Source of the DNA: Neoscytalidium dimidiatum
Lineage: Eukaryota > Ascomycota > Dothideomycetes > Botryosphaeriales > Botryosphaeriaceae
Direction: 5' to 3'
DNA: 64,000 bases
Assembly: GCA_037367355.1 (NCBI GenBank)
Contig: CM074706.1
Coordinates: 124,001-188,000 of the forward strand
Part shown: one piece after another, positions 23,239 to 34,945 of the stretch
Numbering within the stretch: the stretch's first letter is position 1
Layout: every line of letters starts with the position of its first letter
Notes under the pieces: model-generated
Seen by the model: only the letters and a program-made list of their open reading frames with translations
The model's database searches: none
What the model was told of the DNA's origin: nothing
Made by a program: the position numbers and the translations under genes

Positions 23239-24010
23239 AAGGAATCTGCTGCTCTGCCCTGGAGTATCTTGCGTGTTTGCAATCGGGGCCTTGGCAGAGT
23301 AGCCGAAGGACATACCGTTCAGACCGCAACATAACGTGCATAGGTGGTAGAAGCAGTCGTCTAGGCATGAATGGCGTGTAAGATCAATAGCAGTTACGCC
23401 CGGAGGACAAGCTCGATTGCCCATAACCTTCGTTTGAGAACCTGGCAATATGATGGACTCATCCTGCGAAACGGAGAGGAATTCCTTTTGCCATCCACTG
23501 CTGCGCTGATCCCTGAGAAATGCCATCAGCTTAATACCTACGCCAGTGATTTGGTTGAAGCGCCATCTATCCCTATGAAGAGGAAGCTCTCGACGATAAC
23601 GTATGCATGAACTTAGAGACAAATATGTAGAAACTTGCTTACAATGTATGGAATGGATAGTCAAGGACACCCCGCTCAATTCCAAGCGCCATTATCAGAA
23701 TCACCAGTGCCGCATAAGCAGAGATGGACAGTTTTTCTGTGCTGTCTGCACTTCAGTCCTCGCGAAGGGGAGATCGGGGCAATTACGCATCAAGATACCT
23801 CTTGAAATAGTCCATTGAGAATCTTGGCTACCCTCTCCATCGCTGTTCAGAGGATATAAGTCTTCGCCCAGTAAGTAAAGCCTCCATTCCGTACCATGTC
23901 CAACGCCTGGCCATGCCATGTAAAAGCAGAAATCTTATGACCGACGATCCTTCGTCTCTTCGTATTCGTGTGAAAGTGAACCCCCTCTCGCTGTCCTTGC
24001 CTTCCCTCCC
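23239..24010. other. Intergenic, no gene seen
   Basis: About 770 bp between the SDR relic and the 3' end of CSN5. Several open frames on both strands show no domain or coding character. Confidence 0.45.
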
Positions 24011-25140
24011 TCATGCTTTCATCTCAGTATCGCCATCTCCCTGCACCTGCGGCGGCTTGACCGCAAAAACCTTCTCCTTCACCTCCGCCGCCAGCAGCCC
24101 CGTCCTCTCCTCCTGCGCAATCTTGTATCCCGCCTTCGCCAACTTCTCCAGCCGCTCGTCCTCGCCCGTGTTCGCGCGCTCGCTCTTCAGCTTGCCCACC
24201 ATGCCCATCCCGAAGCCCGTCTTGGCCAGCTCGGCCTCGTTGATCTTGCGCGCCAGGTCCGCGATCTGGTTGGTGGCGTAGTCGCGGTTGGTCAGCAGCG
24301 GCGAGCTGGACAGCGTGCCGACCCAGTACTTGTTCCACAGGCTCTCCAGGATGCGCGAGTCCAGCGTGCTTTTGTAGTGCGACACCTCCAGCGCGTAGTA
24401 CCGGTCCGAATGGGCGCCGAAGTCCTCGATCTTCCCGAGCGGGATCGTCTGGAACCCATCGCTCCCGGCGCCGCCGCCGCCGCCGCCAGCACCGCCGGAC
24501 GACTCGGGCTTGTAGCCCTCCGGGTAGGTGCGGAAGGCGCCGATCTCGACCTTGCCGGCGGAGACGGTGCGGTCCGGGTCGATGACGACGGCGAGGAAGG
24601 GGTCGCCGAAGGTCTGCTGCGTGGCCTGCGTGCTGACGTCGATGCCCGACAGCCAGCAGCCGTAGCCCGGGTGGCTGTGGTACCAGCCGACCGCGTTCTC
24701 CTCCTGGCCCGCCTCGCGCGACCGCTCCAGGTACTGCACCAGGTACTCGTTGGCCTCGTCCTGCGCGTTCACCCGCGTCTCCGTCCCCTCCACCGGCAGC
24801 CGCATCGCGTCCGTCACCACGAACGTGTCGCCCCGCACGTACCCCAGCATGATGCCCATCACCTCGATCGACCCGCCCGACCGCGCGTGCATCACCATCT
24901 TGAGCATCGCCACCGCGCTGATGCGCACGTGCTTGAAGTAGTTCGGGTCGGCCTTCCATGGCTTGGCGTTGTTGATGGCCTTCTGTGCCTCCGGGTCGTA
25001 GTCGTAGAGCGCATCGCGGGTGGGGTCGACGAGCTTGATGGAGTTTTCCAACTCTGACGGACGCATTGGGTCAGTTGCAGTTCGCGTATTGGGCATTGTC
25101 GGGGTTGATGCTTACCCCAGCTCTTCATAGCATTCGACAT
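24011..25140 (-). CDS. CSN5: COP9 signalosome subunit 5 (deneddylase)
   Basis: A 25-nt first exon (25140-25116, MSNAMKSW) joins the main exon (25053-24011) across a 62-nt intron to give 355 residues. The MPN+ domain carries the full JAMM metalloprotease motif, [14 protein letters not shown] (about residues 134-147), with the upstream glutamate in GGSIEVMG. A glycine-rich insertion (GGAGGGGGGAG) follows the MPN core. CSN5 removes Nedd8 from cullins inside the COP9 signalosome; in filamentous fungi it links light, development and secondary metabolism. All zinc ligands are present, so it should be active. It is followed on the same strand by POL3 upstream. Confidence 0.96.
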
Positions 25141-25565
25141 GGCGAGGGTGTGGCGAATGTGCGGGTTGTACGTTGTAGAGGTGGTCGTGGTTATGCGGGA
25201 TGTGGGTAGTAGCCTAGCCTGGAGCTTTATCGCGCTTATCGCCGAAATCCAAACACGCCAAACAGGCGATTGCGGAAGTGCTCACCGCTGTCCAGTCATA
25301 GCATAGGTTTCACTCAATCCAAGCTCAAAGATCAAGGCGCTCTTAATTCAAATAATCCATTACGATATCCGGTATCTCGATGTACAGACCCATGTAAATA
25401 GAGAAACGCTACGGAAACGCCACGCAAAAGACCGCCTGATCTTCCTGTTGTCCTGCTCCATAACCATGTACAACCTTTCCTCAAACATCAAGACCGACCG
25501 TACATAAAAAGTGCGCAAGAGAAACTATGCCTGATCTCTCGGTGCAGTCAATGTAGCATCTACCT
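25141..25565. other. Intergenic between CSN5 and POL3
   Basis: About 425 bp with the POL3 3' UTR and the CSN5 promoter, both genes being on the minus strand. No other feature seen. Confidence 0.55.
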
Positions 25566-28500
25566 CTACCACACCACAGCATCTCTGTCGAAGCGAACCA
25601 GTTCTTTGCCAACGTCTTCAACATCCTTCTTCGCCTTCATGCGCATGTAGAAGATGGGGCAATCTCTGCTACTACAGATGACCTCGTTGTGCATGCTGCC
25701 CTGGCAGCGTTGACACTGCGTCCACAATCTTGCAAAGCGTACCTCCAGATCGCTGACCTTAGCCAACGTCTTCTGGTACAGCTCGCCGAAACGCGGCCGA
25801 CAATTCTCGCACACCGCGCCGTCACGCTCAGCAGCGCTTGTCATGGGCTTCTTGCAACCCATGCAAGTGGCCGTTTTCTTTGCGAACTTCATCAGGCCAC
25901 CCATGGTGGGAGCCGCAACGGAGATACTTCGGGTGTGCTCGCCCGTGAGTAGTTGTGCGGCCTTCTTCTCACCCAGGATAGGCTCGAAGATCCTACCAAG
26001 CGGCTTCGCCAGCTGATTGTCGAGATAGTACTTGGTGTCGATCGGCAGATTGTTCTCCAGAACGTAGATAGGATCTTCTGATTTCTCGTAGTTCTTTGAA
26101 TCAGCCGCTCCTTTGACGATGACGTAGGCTACGCGGTCTCCCAGTGCGGGCGCAGATCCCGCATCGCGCTTCTTCATCCGCTCAGCAAGCTCAACGTGGG
26201 CTTGTTTCGCGGCGTAGTCCGACTTGGCCAGTGCCTTTGTAATCACGAGATTGGACATATCGATCTTATTTTGCAGCAGATCGGAGATTGTCTCTTTGAC
26301 GAACCTAGTAAGAATTAGCGAACTGCCATGGCTAGGTTTTGTGGGTCGATACTCACTCTTGCGCTCCATTGACGTCGCGGTCGATCAGCAACATACGGAG
26401 CGATGTCTCGATAACGGTCTGAACCAGTCGGCAGTTATCGCGGCGGACCGTCTCGATACCCTTCGTGTCCATCTTGTCCCACTTGTTCGGGTTCGTCCAG
26501 TAGAGACCAGCGTAACGCTTCTTGTTGATCAGCAGATAAGGGAAGTAGACTTTCTCGAACTCAAGCTTGATGGGCTTGGTGAAATGTGACGAGACAAACT
26601 TCGCAGCTTCCTCGCCCAGCTCCATCGCCTTCTCCAATTCTTTCGGGCCAAATTTGACCATGACCGAATCGGTATCACCATAAATGACTTGAGCATCATG
26701 GGAGTATCCGTTGGCAATGGTGTAGTGCCTCTCCACGACGTCCTTGGTCTTCTCGATCATTTGGCGGCCGTAGCTGGTGGTACTGCTCGCGATTGCGAGA
26801 CAAGGAAGCTTCCCATTCGTTGCACCCGTGAGACCGTACACACTGTTAGCGCTGACCTTCAGCGCCAGCTGACGACCGTTCAGCACGGCTTTCTTGAATG
26901 GGTCCGTCTCCAGTCCCATCTCTTTCTTTGCCTGTTTTCTTGCGCCAAGCAATTCCTCGAAAATCTGTGTTAAGAGACCTTTTCGAATCTTGGGGGTGCA
27001 GAACAAATCGCCATTCGGAGTTACGATATAGTCTTCGTCCTTCTTCAAACCCAGCTTCTCTACAGATGTCTTATTCAGAAGCGTTGTGTAGCAGAGGTTG
27101 TGGGCCTGGATGACGCTGGGGTACAGGGAGGCGAAATCGAGCGTGGCAATAGGGACGTCGTAGTAACCACGAGTGGGTTCGATGACAGTAGCACCTTCGT
27201 ACTGATCTTCGGTACTCTCCGAACGGAGATTGGGGATCACCAGCTGCTGTTCCAATGCCTTCCGGTACAACTGACTGAGGAATTTGACCTGCTGACCACG
27301 GGAAAGGAGGAAGCTGAAAGGGACACCCGTGACTCTTGCCATTTCGGTATAGTTGACTAGGCACATGAGTTTGTCGAGCAGTCTCAAGGGAAGGTAGGCA
27401 TCCTTCAAGCAGTAAACAGCTAGGCGACGCCTAGAGTTTGCGTCACCATTGAATAGCTCCGTGATCATGGTATGGTGCACGTCTTCTTTCTGCTCTCCAA
27501 GGAAATGTGCACAGACAGAATTGAGGGTGTAACTTCTCAAGTGGTAGTCTCGCTGCACCAGCTGAAGGAGGTCAAGTTGGATACGGCCATTCGTGTTCGT
27601 AGACTTAGTGTCGCGATTACCCATCTGTTTGCTGGAGAAGTTTGTGTCCTTGGCCTGCGACATCACGTTCTTTAGCCTTGACCAGTACGGAAACTGTCCA
27701 CACTTGAGATGCCTGGCACGATCCAGCAGGTAGGGGAAATCGAAGTTTGCAATGTTGTAGCCAATGATGACGTCCGGGTCCGCCTCTTCGAGGAATTCTT
27801 TCCATCTCATCAGCATCTTTTCTTCGGCGTCAAATTCGAGAATCTCAGCGTTCACAATCAGACTACACGTATCCAAGCAGAAAACGTTTCGGATGAATGG
27901 TTTCTCTGCTCCGGCAATGGAAACCACGTTGGCGATCTGGATAACAGGATCCACGTTAGGTTCTGGAAAGATTCCCTTTCGACCGGCGCATTCGATATCG
28001 AAGGAAAGAATGCGCAGAGGCGCCATTTTAGCCCATTCGCCATCAGCGGGATGGGCAATGAGGTCTCTATAATGGACGTAGGCCTCAATCTGGCAGGTGG
28101 AATGGCGTTCTCTATGTGGTATCATGTGGTATTTGCCCGCCTTCGCCTCAACCCAGGACATACCAGCGACCTGCACGGGTCAGAAAAGCTGTGAACATTC
28201 AACATGCAACGTACCTTGCAGTCAACCATGAAGCGGAGCACGTATTGGAGGTTGTCGAAAGTCAGGATGCTTCCATCTGCTGCTTTCCAGAGGCCCTTGT
28301 AGTTGGCATTGCCAGACTCAATCAGAGTACGGAGCTTGTTGATGAATTTCGGATCCGTTACAGAAATTTTGAGGTATGGGCTTTTTGTGTTTCCTTGGAA
28401 ACCATAAATGTTCTCCCGCATCGTCATCTGCACGGAATGTATAGCTGGCTGGTGTTGGGCGATTTGTGTTTCCAGGTACGCCTTAAAGGGCTGGCAATCG

Positions 28501-29028
28501 GCTGGCGTGAAGGACATAGGGGCGGCAACGTAGAGGTAATGCGTGAAGTCGGTAACGTGGAGGAGGACTGAGTGACCGTTCTGTTCGTCATGTGTCAGAG
28601 ACGTGTGAGGCTGGGAGCATTGCAGGACATACCTGGGTAACGCCAAATAGCTTAACGGTGGCCCTGCCACCATGGAGCGTTCCCTCCTCGGCATCAATTT
28701 GCTGGAAACACAAATCATCACTGGTCGGGTCGAAGTTGTCGAGAGGCGGGCGGGCCCATTGCTGGTCCTTCTCTGCATTCGCGCCCTTCAAGTCATTAAG
28801 GTTCTCTCCGAGTTTCTCAAGGTCCTCCTCAAACTGGCTCTTCGGCTGGCTGGAGCTGATAAGGTCGCCATTTGTTCCAGGCGGAGGAGCTTTGAGCGGG
28901 GCGCCGTTGAGCTTGCGCTTCTTAGCTGACTGCGGGGGAGCGGCGATGTTGCGGCGGGCGCTCGAGGTTTCGGTTAGAACCCGCTTTGCTGGTGCAGCAA
29001 TGCTTGGAGCAGGCATCTTAGCGATCAA
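25566..29028 (-). CDS. POL3: DNA polymerase delta catalytic subunit
   Basis: Four exons (29028-28633, 28580-28215, 28170-26357, 26304-25566) join in phase to 1104 residues, the expected size. The proofreading exonuclease has the SFDIEC motif (about residue 312). The polymerase core has [14 protein letters not shown] (about residue 597) and YGDTDSVMV (about residue 751), with both catalytic aspartates. The C-terminus carries the zinc module CysA (CMGCKKP...CENC) and the iron-sulfur module CysB (CQRCQG...CSSRDC), both complete. This enzyme makes the lagging strand with PCNA and also works in repair. An in-frame ATG at 29016 (MPAPSIAAP) is an alternative start. Introns are 52, 44 and 52 nt. Confidence 0.97.
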
Positions 29029-29272
29029 CGAGCGGCCGCAGCTTTCATCGGTGTTGGGGAGCGGCGGAGTGGGTGAAAGAAACGCGAGTGGTGTTTGTCG
29101 CGAGAGCGTCGCGGTGACGCGCCTCGATCAAGGCACGCGTCGTGGCCGCTGCTCGCGTAGAGTCATATCCGAATGAGGTAATCAGCTTGCATGACTAGCA
29201 TCGCGTAAGAAACGACCGCAAACGTCACTACCACGACAGGGAGCTCGGCAACAGCAACCGTCTACACTTCGA
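29029..29272. promoter_or_regulatory. POL3 promoter region
   Basis: The 244 bp upstream of POL3. An ACGCGT-type MCB box, expected for S-phase genes, is not clearly present, though ACGCG occurs in TGACGCGCC and CACGCGTCG near 29115-29140; the second contains CACGCGT, one base from a full MCB context. Confidence 0.4.
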
Positions 29273-30202
29273 ATGGCATACTCCCGCCGCCGCCTTTTTC
29301 AAGTGGAGGACTCATCGCTCGCTACGATGCTGTCGCACGGCATCGGTGGATATTGGGACTCCCCTTCCCCGGTTAAAAGCCATATACGAAGGTCGCAAAC
29401 GCAACCCAATGAGGAGGAAGACGATCAGCGCGCCGACCGCTTGATGCTCGGAGAAGAAGAGGTCCCGCTAGCCGCGCGATCCACCGCAGGCTACTCACTG
29501 CTCAGTGGGGAAAGTCGCGAACAACTTCGCGCGTCTTCTCTTGCGCCGCATTACCAGCACTCCCCTGCCCATAGCACGGACGTGCGACGAGTTGTGCAGC
29601 AGCCTGATTGGGAGCAGGTGCAAAGGCCAGACCAGAGATCAGCCTCACTTCCTGGGCATCAACAGCAGTCCGACAAGGGATTTTTCTTCCTCGAGGGCCC
29701 TGGTTCCGGAAATAGCGGAGTTTTGCACCATACCCGAAGGCCGACTTTGCTCCCGTCCTGCACCTGCGCCCTCACGGACGGTGGCTCTGCGCACGAACAC
29801 CCACCCACCGCCCCTGCTGGCACAGGAAATCGCAGGCGCGTCTTTTTCACGATTTCTCGATGCCGATTCCCGAGGCGGCCGCGGACGCAATATCGCACCG
29901 GCTGGTCACACCACCCACGGCACGCGCCCCGGCGGAAATCTCGCTGTCGTCTCGGGGCAGCCGCGCTCGCTCGCGGCGGGAATGGCGCCGGGCGCCGCGG
30001 CTCGCGAGCTTGTGGCTCTCGTGGCTCTCGTGGCCCAGCGCTAGCAGCCTCAGGCTTCGATGACGTGGGAAAGAGGTGCGTCGGATGCTTCGGAATACAC
30101 TTTGGGGTCAGCCTTCGCCGGCGCATCTCACCGAAGCACACCGAGTCTGCTTACCAAGACCCAATCAGCACTCGGTGCCCTCAACGCTCTTGTCCCCTTT
30201 AG
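29273..30202 (+). CDS. Uncharacterised open frame, doubtful
   Basis: A 309-residue open frame divergent from POL3. The first 80 residues (MAYSRRRLFQVEDSSLATML onward, with an acidic NEEEDDQRADRLMLGEEE patch) look like ordinary coding sequence. The rest is Arg/Pro/Gly-rich and overlaps a second open frame (29505-30044) that looks equally plausible, so the true exon structure is unclear. No domain is recognised. It may be a real gene whose introns I could not place. Confidence 0.25.
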   Translation: MAYSRRRLFQVEDSSLATMLSHGIGGYWDSPSPVKSHIRRSQTQPNEEEDDQRADRLMLGEEEVPLAARSTAGYSLLSGESREQLRASSLAPHYQHSPAHSTDVRRVVQQPDWEQVQRPDQRSASLPGHQQQSDKGFFFLEGPGSGNSGVLHHTRRPTLLPSCTCALTDGGSAHEHPPTAPAGTGNRRRVFFTISRCRFPRRPRTQYRTGWSHHPRHAPRRKSRCRLGAAALARGGNGAGRRGSRACGSRGSRGPALAASGFDDVGKRCVGCFGIHFGVSLRRRISPKHTESAYQDPISTRCPQRSCPL

Positions 30203-30704
30203 GCATGGCGCCGGCTACAGGCTCTGCGGCAAGCACCCGCCAATGCTTGTTGCAGGAAGGAGCCCGTACTGGTGCATGCCTGCTTGACTCCGGCCTCTGT
30301 CCATTCCAGCGATCACAGGCGTAGACGCGATGAGCAAATCTTTATTGATCGCGCCTGCCTCCGCTTCCCTGTGGCCGATGCGCCGGGGGAGCTTATATTT
30401 TACATGTGCCGCTCAGCAGGACAGCTCCCCGTTCTGTCTATCTCTGCAGCAGCTCCGTGATTCTTTTCCCCAGCTCACGGCCGACAGGATAGCCTGGAGT
30501 AGTGCTTATCGTATATTGAGGTGCGTGCATGGATACCCCGTGCACTGGATGTGATGCCCTGCTTCTATGATCTCAGAAGCGCGTCAAATATTCGGTTGCA
30601 TTGCTTTTCAACAGTGCTTGGCTGACCTATATCACAGTACTCTGTGCACTTGAAATTTTCCTCGCTGCTTGTATTCCACGTTCGCATCTTTATCATTGAT
30701 CGCC
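30203..30704. other. Intergenic, no gene seen
   Basis: About 500 bp upstream of the small SPT-like gene, presumably including its promoter. Nothing else supported. Confidence 0.4.
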
Positions 30705-31097
30705 ATGGACCATTCTATGAAGGACAGCTGGATTCTGGAGAAGCCTCCTAAACCTTCGTACCGAACCAACTTCCTCGCCGCTGTCCGAGAAAACACCAAA
30801 GCCTTCATCTACCGGTTCGAGGTTACATACGGCCTCTACGTCATGGACTTCTGGGAAAAGGCTATCGTGTATGCATTTCTCGGTCTAATCCTTTTCTTTT
30901 CTCTCTGGAAAGCTATCTTACCGCTCTCCTTTGCCTGCCTCCGTCTGGTCTCGTACCATTTGGCGTTGGAGCCGAAAGGTCTCTACAGTGTGCTCGAACA
31001 ATCTGCACAGAAAGAGTTCGCCGACATGCTCGTCGGAAGCGGCATCGAGAACTTCAACGCATCTTTCAACGGCACTTCGCGCCTGATCCAATTGTAA
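30705..31097 (+). CDS. Small-subunit serine palmitoyltransferase-like protein
   Basis: A 130-residue single-exon gene. The core, YRFEVTYGLYVMDFWEKA followed by a hydrophobic helix (IVYAFLGLILFFSLW), matches the pattern of ssSPT proteins (YEVT..LYML.P.E..), small ER membrane activators of serine palmitoyltransferase, the first enzyme of sphingolipid synthesis. Usual family members are about 70-100 residues with one such helix; this one adds a second hydrophobic stretch and a C-terminal extension of about 55 residues. The start at 30705 is preferred because the preceding in-frame ATG (30669) adds only a short non-conserved piece. It may be a diverged second copy rather than the main subunit. 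Confidence 0.65.
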   Translation: MDHSMKDSWILEKPPKPSYRTNFLAAVRENTKAFIYRFEVTYGLYVMDFWEKAIVYAFLGLILFFSLWKAILPLSFACLRLVSYHLALEPKGLYSVLEQSAQKEFADMLVGSGIENFNASFNGTSRLIQL

Positions 31098-32639
31098 CCG
31101 CCCCACTATGCATATGGTAGCACTTACCGACGCGATCGGCGTTGGATGTTCCATTGTCGATGAGGTCTGGTGGCGCTTAGGATGGTTCTTCTTCGTAAGT
31201 CTCCCGGACGCAATCTCGGGACTATGGCTGACCAGGCATTAGTCGTGGAGCGGGCGTTTATTAATTTTCGATATGATTTATACCCTTTACTATGAGTCAA
31301 CCTCTAGTAATACGACAAGATGGCTTGTTGGCGCATTGTTTCTAATTGGCCCGGTGGGAGAAGGATGAGGTGTGAAGGAGAGAAGAGGGTGGTTCGGGTA
31401 TTGAGTCAGCGCTGGCGACAGGCAAAGCGTAGATCGCCGCAATCCCATGGGCGCATCAGAGATCACGATCACGACGATAATATTAATGAAAGTACGAAAC
31501 CTTCACGACACTGGTTCGGGGACTTTTTGCATCGTGCAGTGCTTACAGTCGCGCTTTGTAAGGTGGAGCTACATGCACCTTGCGACACTCTGCGGCAATC
31601 TGCAATGATCCTTGACAGCTTAAACAGCCCGCCGCCAACCACAGGCGACCGGAAAAAAGTATCCCAATCCATCCCGCAGCAATGAAGCGCACACAGCTTA
31701 CTTACCCCAGCCGAGTTGCCACGCGCTGCGGGATGCCATGTGACAGATGCATCTCACATAAGCTTTGCGACCCTGACCCAGAGAATATCGCATAACTCAA
31801 TCGCCCAAACGCGGGGATGACGAGGAAAAAAAAGTGTTCGACTTGGCTCTGAACATCTCTTGACGTAACATACCATGCACAAGGTGCAAACACTACCTCT
31901 GCCCTAGGTAATGCAACATATTTCATTGAATTCTTAGATATGACTCGACTCCACAGATGAAACACAAGTCTCCCACAGGCCATTAGGAGTCGCGTAGCGA
32001 CCGTTAGACGTTGCATCTTTGGGATCCCAAACGTGCGACGATCCCACAAGGCTGACCGGCGGCAACCGCCAATCAATGACGTGCTACGGGCGGTCCCGCT
32101 GACGCTTTCCTTGCAAAGGCAATAATTGCCCAATGACTGACCGCAAAAGCGCGAATCATTCTGGAGTAAAAGCGTGGGTGCGCGGCGGGAGCGGCCGGCG
32201 TCTTTGCGTCGTTCGCTCCTTGGACTTTTTTTTGCACAGCCTCACCGCGCGCTCCCGGATGGGTGGAAACGAGAACATGCTTATATCGACTTCATTCGAC
32301 ACCCGGCCGCCCGCTGATCTATCTTATCTCGCCTTTCCGGCCATAACCGGAGCCCTCGGGATTTGAAGGTTCTGGAAATCTTGTAAGTGTTCCACGTGGG
32401 CAGGCAATGCCATCGCCGGGCAGCTAAGGGGTCGCGGATGTTTCTGTGAAACCCGTCTTTTGCAGTGTGGGGTGGGATCCGTAGACTCCGAACTTGGCGT
32501 TTGATCGGAGTGGGAATAGGAAAGAGGCCGGATTGGTTGGCTGACGCCGTCGACGTATTTGTATTGGTACGGTTTGATACAATAGATCCATCAGAGGAAC
32601 AACAGTTCCATTTCCATGCTTGAACGTGTCAACCGCTCC
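31098..32639. other. Gene-poor region
   Basis: About 1.5 kb with no gene I can support on either strand. Base composition is near the average of the window, unlike the AT-rich block that follows. Confidence 0.45.
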
Positions 32640-33650
32640 ACTCTTCACCATGGCTTTTAAAAATGCTATGTCTTTCATAGAAATTCACATGTAATGCAGT
32701 GACTATTCGCTGGTGATGAAAACACTCTCATAAATAAGATACTATAGTTGTAGTAGCTATTAGGCGACAATGAATTTAAGCCTGCATATAGTTCATGAGT
32801 ATTTATATGTGTAAACGTAAACATATTTCTTAAGTATTCTAGGCTTTGCCTTCCAAGCTCTGGCACGCTTGTTTCAGCTGCCGTGAATTTATAGTCTTCC
32901 AGCCCTCAATATATACATTTGATCATTCTGGATTCGTAAGCATAGAGAAGCAGGCCTTTGCATAGATTTATATGCGAGTAACATCGCAGTCGCGTATTTC
33001 AGTTCAATGATATTCATCGCGAGCAGAGCGACTAGTCTAAGTCTTAGTATAGAGGAGCCTCGGAGATGACTCTTGTTTAGCCATTGAGCAAACTTTACCA
33101 TTTTCCCATGAGTTTTCAAATCAAGCCCCCCTTCGCAACCAAAATGGTTTTTGGGCGAAAAATAGCTGATGATTGGATTATTTAGCGAATTTTAAGGTCA
33201 TGTTTTGCTGACTTCAATAGGCAAAGGAGTTAGAAGGACTACTAAATTAAGGTACAGAAGAAGAAAAAGCCGGACTGAGCCTTCAACCATACTTTATACA
33301 AAACTTTTTTGTAGCCTTAAATCAGTTGCATTTATATATAGAGCCAGTTCATGGCGCTCCTGCGCGCAGTAGGTTCTAATATGTCTGTAAATAAAATGTT
33401 TAAGGTGTGGTGCAGAGGTGTAACAATAATCCGGGCATCAACGCACAGAAATATATATGACCTATACTTCCGCATAAGTGCCCCAACTCTCAATCGTAGG
33501 GAGATATCCCTGAGAATTATAGTAGAGAATACTATATCAGTAAGTAGGACACTGAGACCAACCTTTACTGTTATAAAATGTTCTATGCGTCGAGTACTTC
33601 TGCTGTACAAACCTGTCTGTTATGTCTGATATTATCTCCATCCAAGACCT
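32640..33650. repeat. AT-rich, RIP-like block
   Basis: About 1 kb of visibly AT- and TpA-rich sequence with frequent stops in all frames, for example around 32740-32830 and 33330-33360. This is the expected look of old repeat copies mutated by repeat-induced point mutation. No transposon protein can be read, so the original element is not identified. Confidence 0.5.
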
Positions 33651-34033
33651 TGTGCCCCTTATTTATTTACTATTTCCTCCCACATGATTACCTTGATCCT
33701 CAAACAATGCCCGTCGGCTCTCTTGTGAGCATTTACAGTCCATTTACGACAGAAGCGGTTCATTTACAACAGCATCTCGGGTCGTTCTGCGAAGTGAATG
33801 CATTATCCGCATGCCAACTAAGCTTAACACCCGCTAATACATTGACACAATCGACACTCAATTTAAGACGCAGATCCTACTGCCATGCGTTTTTCTACCC
33901 TAGTCTATCCGCCCTCTTCTACATTGATAACTGGCTTTGCTGCTTACAGCCTCTCCACGCCACGTCCTCCACGCCCACTCGACACACTCAAGCTACCCAA
34001 ACACGCTCCTCTACCCCCCAATCTACCTCCAAC

Positions 34034-34630
34034 ATGTCGGACCGCGACTCTGGTGCTGCTAAAAGGGTCGATACTAAGCTATTCAAAATTGTTCAGCAGG
34101 CTATCGAAGACCTTGACGACACCAAGCTGGAGGATGGCACCGCCTTGCGTGGTAAGCGCCTCACTGTTCACTGCTTCAAACAAGGCATGGAGAGCCCCGA
34201 TGTCCGGCTAGACAATGAAGAGATAGTCAACGATCGGCCTGATGGTAGATTCTACAAGGTCGTCATCCAGGGCAACAAGGGGGGCAATGGGTCTATTGGC
34301 GACAGCACCGTCAAGCGCGGTAGTGGTCCTCAGTATGCTACCGTTTTGGTCCACGAGTCCTTCGGCAAAGGCGGTCTTCCCAAGGCCAACGTCATGAGGG
34401 CATGCCTGCGTTCGTCGTCTGCTCGCTGCAATGAGAACATTGAGGGCACTAAAAAGTACGTCTGCATGACGGTCGTGATGCATGCTAACGGTGCTTGGAT
34501 TAACGAGGCCACTGGGGAGGTTGGCAACGTTCCTGATGGGGCGGAGCCTCCCGTTGCATACGACCCAAACACGAAGAAGGATGATGGTAAGGGGAAGAAA
34601 AAGGGCAAGGGCGGCAGCAAGCACCGCTGA
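34034..34630 (+). CDS. Hypothetical protein, 198 residues, between AT-rich blocks
   Basis: Start at MSDRDSGAAKRVDTKLFKIV is chosen over the longer open frame from 33578, because the upstream part is pyrimidine-rich leader-like sequence with no coding character. The protein has an acidic N-terminal helix, a middle domain with CFKQGMESPDVRLDNEEI and GRFYKVVIQGNKGGNGS, and a lysine/glycine-rich tail (KKDDGKGKKKGKGGSKHR). Four cysteines lie in the second half. No signal peptide or membrane helix is present. I do not recognise the family. Codon use looks normal and there are no stops, so the gene is intact although the flanks are heavily AT-biased. Confidence 0.7.
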   Translation: MSDRDSGAAKRVDTKLFKIVQQAIEDLDDTKLEDGTALRGKRLTVHCFKQGMESPDVRLDNEEIVNDRPDGRFYKVVIQGNKGGNGSIGDSTVKRGSGPQYATVLVHESFGKGGLPKANVMRACLRSSSARCNENIEGTKKYVCMTVVMHANGAWINEATGEVGNVPDGAEPPVAYDPNTKKDDGKGKKKGKGGSKHR

Positions 34631-34945
34631 GCGAAACCTTCTTGCACGTCAGCCGAGACTTTGCCAGTACCGATTGCCTTCACAGCTTCATTGCTACTCA
34701 ACTTGCTTGTCATGGAAGAACCACACTGTTCGCATTCTGGACACTCCATTCCCACCGTTTGCCGACTTTCTCGCCACTCTAATCGGCTAATTGGAAGCTC
34801 TGTTGTCTTTGGTTTCGTTTCTCCACGCCGGCATCTTTTTCAGCTTGCTGAGACCACATATAGGCCAGTTAGCAAAAGCTTCTTCTTTTTCGAAATTTTC
34901 TATGTTTGCAGCCTATCCACTCCTAGCGAGAAACCTGTAGTGTGA

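Noticed and set aside
23005..23685. 226-residue minus-strand open frame over the SDR relic
   Set aside because: It is the antisense of a recognisable SDR fragment and has no domain itself.
29505..30044. 179-residue open frame overlapping the doubtful gene at 29273
   Set aside because: Could be the true frame in part, but no intron joins it to the first segment in phase, so it is not listed separately.
33332..33629. Two overlapping 92-residue frames on opposite strands
   Set aside because: They lie in an AT-rich RIP-like block, with no domain; antisense symmetry of this kind arises by chance.
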